This document shows positions 41,942-50,700 of a stretch of DNA of 64,000 bases, piece by piece. Made by a program: the position numbers and the translations under genes. The stretch is from Lentisphaeria bacterium UBA1791 (GTDB taxonomy: Bacteria; Verrucomicrobiota; Lentisphaeria; Victivallales; Victivallaceae), in the NCBI GenBank assembly GCA_002314455.1, contig DCFZ01000030.1, forward strand, positions 1-64,000, read 5' to 3'. How positions within the stretch are numbered: position 1 is the stretch's first letter; each line of letters starts with the position of its first letter. The notes beneath the pieces are model-generated. The model made no database searches and had not been told where the DNA came from. It saw only the letters and a list, made by a program, of their open reading frames with translations.

Positions 41942-42997
41942 TCATATTTGGGTTGGTTCTTTGACTTCAAATGCGTAATCCGCCGTGATGTGCGGCTGAC
42001 GGTTTTTCCCCTCGATGGCGTCGATGATCGACCGTTTGAGTTTGGAGTAGTCGCGCCGGATCGTTCTGATGCGGCAATCTCCCTGCGGGATCGTCAGGGT
42101 GAGCGCATCGAAATTGCCGGCAAGTTCGCCGCGTTCAAAACTTGCGCAGTGCAAATTGTGCGCGGCAAGGAGCGTTTTGCCGCTGATCTTTTTGGTGATT
42201 CCGGGAAAATCATCGGCAAAATGTTGCGCCGCTTCGGCGATGGAATTGCCGGAAACGGGAAAGAGCTGGAGTCTGATCTTTTTGGCGTCGAGGTAGGTTT
42301 TGATCTCGTCAAACGCCTGTTGGTCGTAGTTGCCGAAAGGCAGTTCCCAATAGGCGAAAGCGAGCGTGGCATAGTGTTTTTTTGCCGCGTATTTCGCCGC
42401 CGTGAGCAGAAGTCCCGCCGAATTGGGGGAAATGAGCTGTGCGTTTGGGGGGAGTTTGCCCGACGTCGGCATTTCGCCGAGAAAGATGACCTGATAGGGC
42501 AACGCCAGACACTTTTTCATCGCCTCTTCGTCGAGCGGCGAATAGATCAGGGCGCAGTCGATGAAACCCAGATTGTCGAGCCGGGCGATCTCGCGCTCGA
42601 GCCGCGCACGGTCAAAGGCGCTCGCCGACGAGATGATGCGGCTGAAAAAATCGTAGCGGCAGGGCGCGTCGCCGTGGAGGATCAATTCGTTGACCGCCTG
42701 ATAGATGCCGTGCGCGCCAAGTTCGTTGCCGTAGGCGAAAAAGAGGATCTCCTTGGCGTTGTCGCGCGCCGAACGCGCCTTGACGAAAATGCGGCGGCGC
42801 TCCTGGCGGACGAGGAGGTTTTTCTTTTCCAGCAGATCAATCGCGGAAAGGATCACCCGCTGGGAGCAATTGAATTGCGCCGCAAGTTGCCGTGTGCTCG
42901 GCAAGGGCAGATTCGGGGGGTATTCCCCCGAAAACACCTTGCGCTCCAACACCTTGGCGACTTGCGCCGAGCGCGGCAGATTGACGGTCAATGCCAT
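41942..42997 (-). CDS. GntR-type HTH regulator with LacI-like sensor domain
   Basis: 351 aa from the ATG at 42997 (MALTVNLPRSAQVAKVLERK). GAGGAAA lies just upstream. An N-terminal winged helix of GntR type (LPSTRQLAAQFNCSQRVILS, about residues 30-75) is followed by a periplasmic-binding-protein-like domain (ILFFAYGNELGAHGIYQAVN; HYATLAFAYWELPFGNYDQQ; DCRIRTIRRDYSKLKRSI). This is the GntR/LacI type that senses a sugar. Two tandem ATCTGATGCA repeats lie at its start. It heads the leftward cluster, so it probably controls amidohydrolase, glycosidase and downstream genes. Confidence 0.82.
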   Translation of the reverse strand: MALTVNLPRSAQVAKVLERKVFSGEYPPNLPLPSTRQLAAQFNCSQRVILSAIDLLEKKNLLVRQERRRIFVKARSARDNAKEILFFAYGNELGAHGIYQAVNELILHGDAPCRYDFFSRIISSASAFDRARLEREIARLDNLGFIDCALIYSPLDEEAMKKCLALPYQVIFLGEMPTSGKLPPNAQLISPNSAGLLLTAAKYAAKKHYATLAFAYWELPFGNYDQQAFDEIKTYLDAKKIRLQLFPVSGNSIAEAAQHFADDFPGITKKISGKTLLAAHNLHCASFERGELAGNFDALTLTIPQGDCRIRTIRRDYSKLKRSIIDAIEGKNRQPHITADYAFEVKEPTQI

Positions 42998-43010
42998 AGT
43001 TTCCTCGAAA

Positions 43011-43030
43011 ATCTGATGCAATCTGATGCA
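43011..43030. promoter_or_regulatory. Tandem ATCTGATGCA boxes next to the GntR/LacI gene
   Basis: Two identical 10-bp boxes abut each other (43011-43020 and 43021-43030) 14 bp upstream of the start codon. They are a candidate binding site for the regulator itself. Confidence 0.5.
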
Positions 43031-43226
43031 AACAAAACCAAAAAAAGAACGCGCCGGAATCCGGCACCGTTTAAATTAGCATCGCTTTTTGCGCTTTACA
43101 AGCGTTTTTGTCAAAAAAAGCGATGATTTCCAAGCGAAGCGGGGGATGCCTGTCGGGCCCCCCCCGAAAAGAAGGGAAGCGGCAAAAATCGCGCGCAAAA
43201 ATTATATGTTTTTTCCAAAAACGCGA

Positions 43227-43255
43227 TTGTATTTTCTGCGATCACCTCTTATATT
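43227..43255 (+). promoter_or_regulatory. Promoter of the RTX-like repeat protein
   Basis: TTGTAT, 17-bp spacer, TATATT, 46 bp before the ATG at 43302. Confidence 0.65.
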
Positions 43256-43301
43256 CTGATTGTAGTTATGTTTTTTGCATACCCTGAACAAAAAGGAAAA
43301 A

Positions 43302-45800
43302 ATGATGTCACAAGAAATTCTTCCTGCTGAAAATGCGACCGCCGGGACGCCCGTCGTCACGATCCAAGCCGACACGGTAACGATCAAGGAAAGCGTGGTG
43401 TTTGTTGTCAATGCGACGGACAGCGACAGCAACGTCGTCAAACTCGAGTACAGCACCGACGGCGGCGACACGTGGACGGATTGCGTTTTCGATCCCGGTC
43501 AAAGCGTGACGGTTTCTCTGACGGCAGATGTCAACAACACGACCTATCTTTTCCGCGCCGGCAACGCGGGGGGCGCGGTGAGCGAAACGCAGTCGGTCAC
43601 GTTCGACAATATCTATTCTGCGGATGCGGAAAAAATCGAAATCAACGGTCTCAAGCGGATCGTCGACGAGCAGAGCCACACCCAAGTGGTGCTGATGCCG
43701 GCAAGCGAACTTGTCATCACCGCCGACGGCACGCTCATCAGCAACGATTTTCAGGCGGGCGCGGAAGCCGTTTTCTGCAACAACAATTATGTCCAGCTCG
43801 GTGAAGTGACGCTTGCCGCGGGTGCGGATTTTGAAAACAACGGCGTTGCCGCCATCGGCACGCTGAATATGTACGATTCCGGCTTTTTCAATCACGACTA
43901 CGCGACGATGAGCAATCTCGTCGTTTCCGGCAAGTACAACGTGCTTTCCGGCAGGACGATCGACGGCATCAGAATCCTTGAACTTGCGAGCGGTTCCGAG
44001 CTTGCCGTCACCCGCGACCAGTATGACAATATGCTGGAAAACACGCTTTTCGCCAACGATACCACCGGCGGATTGATCGTCGGCCATCAGGAAGGGAGCG
44101 ACTTGACGCCGGCGGACATTCAGGATGTGGTCAACAAGACCAATCTCAACAACGTCACGTTCGCGCAAGACGTCGTCAACATCGGCAAATTGACGCTCCC
44201 CGCGCGGCCGCACGCGTTCCAGCTCGGCTTCCAGAAAGGCTACGGCACTGCCAGCAGCGACAAAATCACGATCGAAAAGAATGCGAAAGTGACGCTGACC
44301 GCCGCGTCGATCGACCTCGCGGAAGGCAAAAACACCGTTGCGATCAAGTCCAACGCGGTGGCGAATTTCATCACCCGACTCAGCAACATCGCCGGGATCA
44401 CGGTCGAATCCGGCAAGACCGCCAAGGAAAACGGCGTGAAAACGCAAAAGTACACCGAGGTCGCGATGGGCAGCGTCGATTTCTCGGAAAATTACAACAG
44501 TTCTCTTGCGATCGGACAATTCGTCAAATTTACCGGCGCCAACGTGACGGGGCACGACAAGAACGACAAGATCACGATCGACGCCAACTCAAACGTGACG
44601 CTGTGTACCGTCGAGCTCGGCGGCGGCGCGGATGCCTTTTCGATCGGCACCGGGGTAAGTTTCAGCGCCGAAAAGCTCAATTCCGCCGAAAAGATTACCC
44701 TCGACAAGTACAGCGACGTTCAGATCGGCATCGTGCGGGGCGTTCAGAAACTTACGGTGAACGACGGTTCCAGGAGCAATTTCGCCAAGTTGACGGCGAC
44801 GACCGTCAGCAGTACGGAAGCAAAAGACAATTTCAGTTTCGGCAACTACAACATCGTCGCGCTCGGCAAGATCGCCCTCGGCGACGGCGACGATACGGTG
44901 AAGTTCGGCAGTTACGCCTCCGGCGCGGTGACGAGCCTCGATTTCGGCGCCGGCGCGGATGCCTTTTCGATCGGCACCGGGGCAAGTTTCAGCGCCGAAA
45001 AGCTCAATTCCGCCGAAAAGATCACCCTCGGCAAGTACAGCGACGTTCAGATCGGCGACGTGCAGGGCGTTCAGAAACTCACGGTGAACGACGGTTCCAA
45101 GAGCAATTTCGCCAAATTGAATGCGGCAATCGTCAGCGGTACGGAAGCGAACGACAATTTCATCTTCGGCAGTTACAACAGCCTCAATCTCGGCAAGGTC
45201 GCCCTCGGCGACGGCGACGATACGATGAAGTTCGGCAGCTACGCCTCCGGCGCGGTGACGAGCCTCGATTTCGGCGCCGGCGCGGATGCCTTTTCGATCG
45301 GCACCGGGGCAAGTTTCAGCGCCGAAAAGCTCAATTCCGCCGAAAAGATCACCCTCGGCAAGTACAGCGACGTCAAAATCGAGGAAGTCGTCGGCGTTCA
45401 GAAACTCACGATGAACGACGGTTCCAAGAGCAAATTCGCCAAATTGAATGCGGCGATTGTCAGCGGTACGGAAGCGAACGACAAATTCACCTTCGGCAGT
45501 TACAACAACCTCGATCTCGGCAAAGTCGCCCTCGGTGACGGCGACGACACGGTGAAGTTCGGCAGCGGCGTTTCCGGCATGATCCAAAATCTTGATTTCG
45601 GCGCCGGCGACGATACGCTGGTGATCGGCAAGAACTGCGATCTTTGGATCAACGGCACCTATCATGGTGATCTCAATCTCAAGATCGGTACCGGCTGTGA
45701 ACTTCACCTCGCGGGCGATCTTTACAGTGCCGTGACCGAAGCTTTCGCCAGTGAGATCGAAAAAGGCAAGATTTCCGTCAAGGAGTGGAAACTCGCCTGA
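43302..45800 (+). CDS. RTX-like repeat protein (putative secreted adhesin)
   Basis: 832 aa from ATG 43302 (ATGATG, after AAGGAA). It lacks a signal peptide. The N-terminal ~330 residues are an Ig-like/VCBS-like start (VEFVVNATDSDSN-type strands, VKLEYSTDGGDTWTDCVFDP). From about residue 435 the protein consists of three 109-residue repeats, plus a partial fourth, bearing GDGDDTVKFGS and GAGADAFSIGTG motifs. These are variants of the Ca2+-binding GGxGxD nonapeptide of RTX proteins. No C-terminal anchor is seen. Type I secretion and a surface adhesin role are likely but unproven. The terminator of repeat copy B follows. Confidence 0.7.
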   Translation: MMSQEILPAENATAGTPVVTIQADTVTIKESVVFVVNATDSDSNVVKLEYSTDGGDTWTDCVFDPGQSVTVSLTADVNNTTYLFRAGNAGGAVSETQSVTFDNIYSADAEKIEINGLKRIVDEQSHTQVVLMPASELVITADGTLISNDFQAGAEAVFCNNNYVQLGEVTLAAGADFENNGVAAIGTLNMYDSGFFNHDYATMSNLVVSGKYNVLSGRTIDGIRILELASGSELAVTRDQYDNMLENTLFANDTTGGLIVGHQEGSDLTPADIQDVVNKTNLNNVTFAQDVVNIGKLTLPARPHAFQLGFQKGYGTASSDKITIEKNAKVTLTAASIDLAEGKNTVAIKSNAVANFITRLSNIAGITVESGKTAKENGVKTQKYTEVAMGSVDFSENYNSSLAIGQFVKFTGANVTGHDKNDKITIDANSNVTLCTVELGGGADAFSIGTGVSFSAEKLNSAEKITLDKYSDVQIGIVRGVQKLTVNDGSRSNFAKLTATTVSSTEAKDNFSFGNYNIVALGKIALGDGDDTVKFGSYASGAVTSLDFGAGADAFSIGTGASFSAEKLNSAEKITLGKYSDVQIGDVQGVQKLTVNDGSKSNFAKLNAAIVSGTEANDNFIFGSYNSLNLGKVALGDGDDTMKFGSYASGAVTSLDFGAGADAFSIGTGASFSAEKLNSAEKITLGKYSDVKIEEVVGVQKLTMNDGSKSKFAKLNAAIVSGTEANDKFTFGSYNNLDLGKVALGDGDDTVKFGSGVSGMIQNLDFGAGDDTLVIGKNCDLWINGTYHGDLNLKIGTGCELHLAGDLYSAVTEAFASEIEKGKISVKEWKLA
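44631..45611 (+). repeat. 327-bp tandem repeats inside the RTX-like gene
   Basis: The sequence GATGCCTTTTCGATCGGCAC recurs at 44631, 44958 and 45285, exactly 327 bp (109 codons) apart, and a divergent fourth unit begins at 45612. The units are nearly identical at DNA level. Confidence 0.9.
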
Positions 45801-45817
45801 TCCCGCTTGCACTCCAC

Positions 45818-45863
45818 GGGGGCTGTTGCAAAACCTTGACCGGCAAGCAACAGCCCTTTTTTT
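45818..45863 (+). terminator. Terminator of the RTX-like gene, formed by repeat copy B
   Basis: Stem GGGGCTGTTGC/GCAACAGCCC with the 17-nt loop AAAACCTTGACCGGCAA and seven T residues, 18 nt after the stop. Confidence 0.88.
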
Positions 45864-46087
45864 GATCTCGCGGCGCGGACGTGATGGAAACAAGAGGGGA
45901 GCGTTCACGCCGCCCCCCCCTTGACTTCCCCCAGCGCCCGCCAAGGCGGGATCTTGTACTGGTATCGTTTGGTGTGTGAGGAAGGATCAATCCGGATTCC
46001 AGTGTCTACATCGGGGGAAACCAATCGGTGACCCGATTGGTTTTTCCCGAACCCCTTTCTCCGTACAGCCCTCCCGTTGGTCGGGCA
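45818..46087 (+). repeat. Multi-hairpin intergenic repeat, copy B
   Basis: 270 bp, the inverted counterpart of 34143-34464, minus the 55-nt hairpin insertion. From left: GGGGCTGTTGC/GCAACAGCCC terminator stem (45819-45856), a variable GC-rich hairpin zone, GCCCGCCAAGGCGGGATCTT, the AACCAATCGG/CCGATTGGTT hairpin at about 46018-46043, the shared AACCCCTTTCTCCGTACAGC tract, and CCCGTTGGTCGGGCA at the end. It fills the whole gap between the convergent genes ending at 45800 and 46099. Confidence 0.85.
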
Positions 46088-46098
46088 AGCGTTTTGCG

Positions 46099-47013
46099 CT
46101 AAATTTTGGGCGTGAGCGCGAAATTTCGGACCATCTCGCAGGGCGCGTAAGAGCGTTTTGCCTGCCGCAGTCCGGCAAGGCCGAGATCCTGTTCGCGGTT
46201 GAGGAGTTTTGCCTTGCCCTGCAACAATTTTGCCGTTTCGCAGTTGAGAAATTGTGCGGCGCCCTTGTAGGTGTAGAGCGACTTTTCATAGTGTTCGTCG
46301 AAAATGCCGCAACTGACGAGACTGCACAACTCAAAGGCGATCATCCGGTCTTGGTGATAGACGGCACACCCCGTCATTTGAAGCGCCTCGAAGTTTTCGA
46401 TCAGCGTGGCGAGGGCGGCTTTTTCCTGAAGCATTTCAGGCGCATCCTTGTCGGGGTGGGTGCTCCGCCATGTTTCGGCGAGCGCGAGACATTCGCCGAT
46501 CATCGAGGAATGGATTTCGCACACTTTTGCGTCGGGGTAAAGGCGGAGAAACTGACGGATCAAATTGCGCTTTTTGGCGAGTTTTTCGCCGCGCAATTCG
46601 ACGAGCGCGTCGATGTCGTAAAGATAATCGTCATAATCTTCGCCCATCGGGGCGATCGTGAAAAATTGCTCAAGTTCGTCGTGGCGGTCGAGATATTCCC
46701 GGGGCACGCAGTAGAAAACGCCGGGATTTTTTTCATCGCGCAAGGCGTCGGAAACTTCGCGCAACTCGGCGCCGTCCGGCTCGTTTTGCGCGTCGGGCAG
46801 AAAGAGCAGACAATATTGATTTTCGTCGTCATCCAGTTCTTTCAGATAGAGATGATCGCGATGAAATGCGTAGCAAATATCAAACGTTTCGCCCCACATC
46901 ACCAGGTTGGCAAAGGAAAATTCACAGCTTTTGACGCCGGAGCGGTAGATCCGGTCGGCGATCGCGCCGCGGCTTTGCGCCGTGACGCGCCGGAAATCCA
47001 GCAGTGCCCCCAT
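46099..47013 (-). CDS. DUF2156-type (lysyltransferase-like) acyltransferase fold protein
   Basis: 304 aa from the ATG at 47013, right after the previous stop (TAAGATG) with GAGG upstream. It resembles the DUF2156 / phosphatidylglycerol lysyltransferase C-domain family, a double GNAT-like fold: CEFSFANLVMWGETFDICYA at the start, LRGEKLAKKRNLIRQFLRLY in the middle, and LYTYKGAAQFLNCETAKLL onward. It probably modifies a lipid or peptide with an amino acid or acyl group. No membrane segment is seen, so it would be the soluble type. Last gene of the leftward operon from 50969. Confidence 0.75.
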   Translation of the reverse strand: MGALLDFRRVTAQSRGAIADRIYRSGVKSCEFSFANLVMWGETFDICYAFHRDHLYLKELDDDENQYCLLFLPDAQNEPDGAELREVSDALRDEKNPGVFYCVPREYLDRHDELEQFFTIAPMGEDYDDYLYDIDALVELRGEKLAKKRNLIRQFLRLYPDAKVCEIHSSMIGECLALAETWRSTHPDKDAPEMLQEKAALATLIENFEALQMTGCAVYHQDRMIAFELCSLVSCGIFDEHYEKSLYTYKGAAQFLNCETAKLLQGKAKLLNREQDLGLAGLRQAKRSYAPCEMVRNFALTPKI

Positions 47014-47014
47014 C

Positions 47015-47434
47015 TTACGCCTCAAAAAAACGCCACGGCGTATGATCGCCCATGATCTTGGAATTGCGGCAGTTTTCGTAGAACTTTTCCGTCCCGGGCG
47101 CGCCGATCAGAACGATCCACTCGATGCCGCAACGATGGAGATGCTCCGCGAGTTTTTCCGTGAGCGCGCGGCCGACGCCGCGGCGGCGGAACTCCTTTTG
47201 AACGACGAGGTCGAGCATATAGGCGTCGCTGACGCCGTCGGAGATCGCGCGCATCATGCCGATGACGGTGTTGCCGCTTCGCGCGGTCGCGACGGCGAAA
47301 GAGCCCGACAACATCTTTTTTGCCGACTCGAAATCGTTTTCGTCGCCCCACCAGTCAGCTTCGCGGTAAAGTGCGACCATCTCGGCAGGGGAGGGCAAAA
47401 CGCCGATCTCGACGGCAAAGGAAAAATCGCTCAT
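47015..47434 (-). CDS. GNAT family N-acetyltransferase
   Basis: 139 aa from the ATG at 47434, which follows the previous stop by one base (TAAAATG). The GNAT core is clear: AYMLDLVVQKEFRRRGVGRALTEKLAEHL with the acetyl-CoA loop RRRGVG, and the ending IVLIGAPGTEKFYENC. It acetylates an amine or small molecule; the substrate is unknown. It lies between the repeat protein and the DUF2156 protein in one operon. Confidence 0.85.
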   Translation of the reverse strand: MSDFSFAVEIGVLPSPAEMVALYREADWWGDENDFESAKKMLSGSFAVATARSGNTVIGMMRAISDGVSDAYMLDLVVQKEFRRRGVGRALTEKLAEHLHRCGIEWIVLIGAPGTEKFYENCRNSKIMGDHTPWRFFEA

Positions 47435-47435
47435 T

Positions 47436-47783
47436 TTATTGCCGCGTACCCTTGATGCGCCCGGAACTGTCGCGGTAGGTACGCGTGCCGCCGAAATCGG
47501 AACTCGTGCCCGTAATGCGTCCGGAACTGTCGCGGTAGGTCGTCGTGCCGCCAAAGGTGGAACTCGTCCCCGTGATGCGTCCGGAGCTGTCGCGGTAGGT
47601 ACGCGTGCCGCCGAAATCGGAACTTGTACCCGTAATGCGTCCCGAACTGTCGCGGTAGGTCGTCGTACCGCCGAATTCCGAGCGAGTCCCTGTAATGCGC
47701 CCGGAACTGTCGCGGTAAGTTTCGTTGCCGAAAAGCATTGCCGAGGAAAGAACGACCAGTGCCAGCGTCAAACTCTTTTTCAT
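47436..47783 (-). CDS. Exported protein of 20-residue tandem repeats
   Basis: 115 aa: signal peptide (MKKSLTLALVVLSSAMLFGN) and then five near-identical units of the type TYRDSSGRITGTSSDFGGTR, ending RIKGTRQ. The sequence is strongly polar, without hydrophobic core residues other than Tyr/Ile/Phe, and resembles YD-type and 'YRDSxGRxxG' repeats of surface and toxin proteins. A fibrous or sugar-binding surface role is plausible, none is proven. It sits 15 nt after the large paralog C gene and is cotranscribed with it. Confidence 0.75.
   Translation of the reverse strand: MKKSLTLALVVLSSAMLFGNETYRDSSGRITGTRSEFGGTTTYRDSSGRITGTSSDFGGTRTYRDSSGRITGTSSTFGGTTTYRDSSGRITGTSSDFGGTRTYRDSSGRIKGTRQ
47448..47723 (-). 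repeat. 60-bp tandem repeats inside the TYRDSSGRITGT gene
   Basis: Five units of exactly 60 bp, with CTGTCGCGGTA recurring at 47467, 47527, 47587, 47647 and 47707. Confidence 0.9.
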
Positions 47784-47798
47784 TTTTTTGTACCTCTT

Positions 47799-50700
47799 TT
47801 ATTGGCGTTCGATCAGGTAAATGGCGTCGCCGGGCACGTCGCGCAAGACATTGCCCTCGACGCCCTTGATTTTCCAGCCGGCGGGCAAGTCGACGGTGAC
47901 TTCCCTGACCGGATTCCAGAAAAGCAGCGCGCCGCCCTTTTCGCCGATCCACGTCGTGCCGAATTCCGTTTCGCGGATGAAAGGCATGCCGACGTGGTCG
48001 AGCGCGGCGTTGAAAGGTTTGACGAGCGAGACGACGCGCAGACCGCGTTCGACTTCGCCGGGGATGCGGTCGACGCCGAGAAAGGTCGCTTCGATCTCAA
48101 AGCGCGGGAAGCAACCGTACATGCCGAGGCGGAAAGGATCGAGTCCCACGCCGCCCTCGAGGTCGCACCACGGCGCGCTGCCGAGCATTGCGAATTCCTT
48201 GCCCGCCAAGGGCGTGTAAAGCGGCGCACGGTACCAGAACTGGTCGATGATGAGAGGATTCTGCCCCTCGATGCCGACGCGGCAATCCTGATCGTGGAAA
48301 AACTTGTAAAGGTGGATCTGCGACGCTATACTGTTGGGGCTCTGCGGCAAGGCGAAGTTGACGATGCCGCTCGCGGTGCCGTCCATGTCGCGGTAGATCC
48401 AGCCGAGTTTTGCCCCGTCGATCAGCACCTGAACGGTCTTTTTATACCATTCCTGAAATTCCTTGTTGTTGACGTCGATGACGGGGTAGCCGACTTCTGT
48501 CGGCGTTCCGAAGTAACGCTGGATCTCGCCTTTGGTGTCGCGGGCGAACCACTCGGGGTGATTCTTGTAGACCCAGCCGTCGCGCCCCTGGACATAACTG
48601 CCCGCGCTCCACGCGTAGGGACGCATCCCCGCATCGAGGATCTCCTTGTTCCACGGGAGCGTTTCCGGCAGTTTGTCGACCGGGCTTTCGGGATTCTGCC
48701 GCATGAAGAAACGGTAGCCCGCCGCGGCGGCCTTTTGATAAATTTCCTCCCGTTCGCGATTGGTGACGCGGTAGCTCACTTCCGTATGGGGATAAGCGGG
48801 CAGTTCCCTCAATCCCGCCTGACGGCGCAGACTCTGGCGGATGTACTGATAGATCGCGATGAAGTCGTTGTGACCGTCTTCCTTGCCCTCTTTGTACCAA
48901 TGCCAGTACCACGGCGAAGCGACGGGCGCGGCAAGCCGCCCGAATCCGGCGAAATGGGTGTCGGTGATCGCATCGCTCCCCGCTTGACGCGAGAGCCGCT
49001 GACTGGTCATAAAGGGCGCGGAAATATGCGCCATATAGACGCCGTTTTCGCAGGCGACATATTCGAACGGCTGACCGGAAGCGAAGGTGCACCACTGCAG
49101 CGTGTCGCCCTTGGTTTTGCCCGACATGTCGGCGTCGGTGTAGCCGCGCGGATCCATATAGCAGGAAAAGCGGCGCGCGACCAGCGGTTTTTCCAGATTC
49201 AGTTTGGCGGTGAATTCGACGCTCCCGATCAATGCCGGGCACTTTTTGATCTCGATGCGGTCGGCGTAACCGACGAAATTTTTGCCGTCGAGGTCGAATT
49301 TGCCGCTCACAAAGATCCACTCCATTTCAGTTTCGTTGCCGGTGTAGAGCAGGACGACTTCGTTGTTGCGCACGCTCATTCCCATATATTTGAGGTCGAG
49401 CTTAAGATCCTTGGTGACGTCGGTGACGCCCGCGGCTTCCGCCGTTTCCGAGGTGTAACTGCGTGCCGCGCCGAGGGTTTGAAATTTGGGCATCTGGGCG
49501 TCGCGCATCAGAGGAGATTGTTTGCCGGGCAAGTAGAAATCGACTTTGCCCTGTTTGACGACGAGTTTCGCGCCGTCGGCAAAGGTCGCGGTGTCGCCGG
49601 CAACGACCGGGCTTTCGGCGGTCGGCGTAAGTGCGAGCAGGGGGTCGGCGACGCGGACTTTGACGCTTTCAAGCTGTTTGCGTTCGGGGATCGGTGCCGG
49701 ATAGCGGATCAGTTTTTCGGCGGCAAGATGCAAGCCGGCGCAATCGTTGGCGAGCGCGGCGAGGAAGCTTGTCGCGTACGCCCAGTTGCCGTACTCTTTC
49801 ATCGCGCGGGGATTGCTCCGCTCGGCGTTGAAAAACGTCACCGTGCCCTTGCCGATTTTTTTGCGGACGATGTAGGGGCAGACTTCGTGACCTTTTTCAT
49901 CGCGGATCATACTCAAAACTTCCGCACCGGCAACCGGCGCGACTTCGCGGTAAACGCCGTAGACGGGGAGCGTTTCGGGAAAATTTTCAAACGCTTTTCC
50001 GGCGGGACGGTTGGCGCGGTAGACCTCGTCGATCGGGCAGTCGTCGCCAAGCAATACGGGCATCAGTTCCGGACAATTTTCCGGCGCGGTGCGGGTGAAG
50101 AGGATGTGGCCGCCGTTTTCGACGTACTTTTTCAGCGCGGCAACGCGCTCGGGCGTCAGAAGATCCTCGAGCAGAGTCTGCTGGAAAAGGTGAAAGACGA
50201 CCAGTTTCTGCTGATCGAGCGTTTCAAACGCAATCGTAATGCCGTCAAAGGGTTTCGGCTCCACCTTGTCGACCATGTGCTGTTTGATCGGCGCGCCGCT
50301 CAAGCCGTCGAGGTAAGGGCCGTTGACACACCGCACGGCGGCGCCGTTTTTGGCGAAAATGTTGGCGAATTCGACGCCCTGCCACGGACGCCCCGCGCCG
50401 AAACACAGGATCGGTTCGCCTTTGCCGTAAAGCGGCGCGCTTTTGACCGCGTTGCCGCGCGCGGAAACGGCGCCCGCAAAGGCGGCTTTCAGACCCGGGA
50501 GATTTTCGACTTTGCCGGTATATTTTTCGTCGCCGGTCGTCAGGATCAGCGCGTCAAAGCGGGTGTACTCCGATTGGCTGATCGCACGGACTTCGATTTT
50601 GCCGGCGTCGAGGTGGATTTTTTTCTTGGAGCGCTGCCAGGTGAAGCCGGGGGCGTTCCCCTCCGGTTTGCCGTCGCCGAACGTACCGACGATCTGCTTG

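Noticed and set aside
40301..43126. A 941-codon open frame on the plus strand opposite the glycosidase-like, amidohydrolase and regulator genes
   Set aside because: It is an antisense reading of three well-supported genes, with low-complexity Ala/Arg/Val-rich content and no ribosome-binding site or protein-family resemblance.
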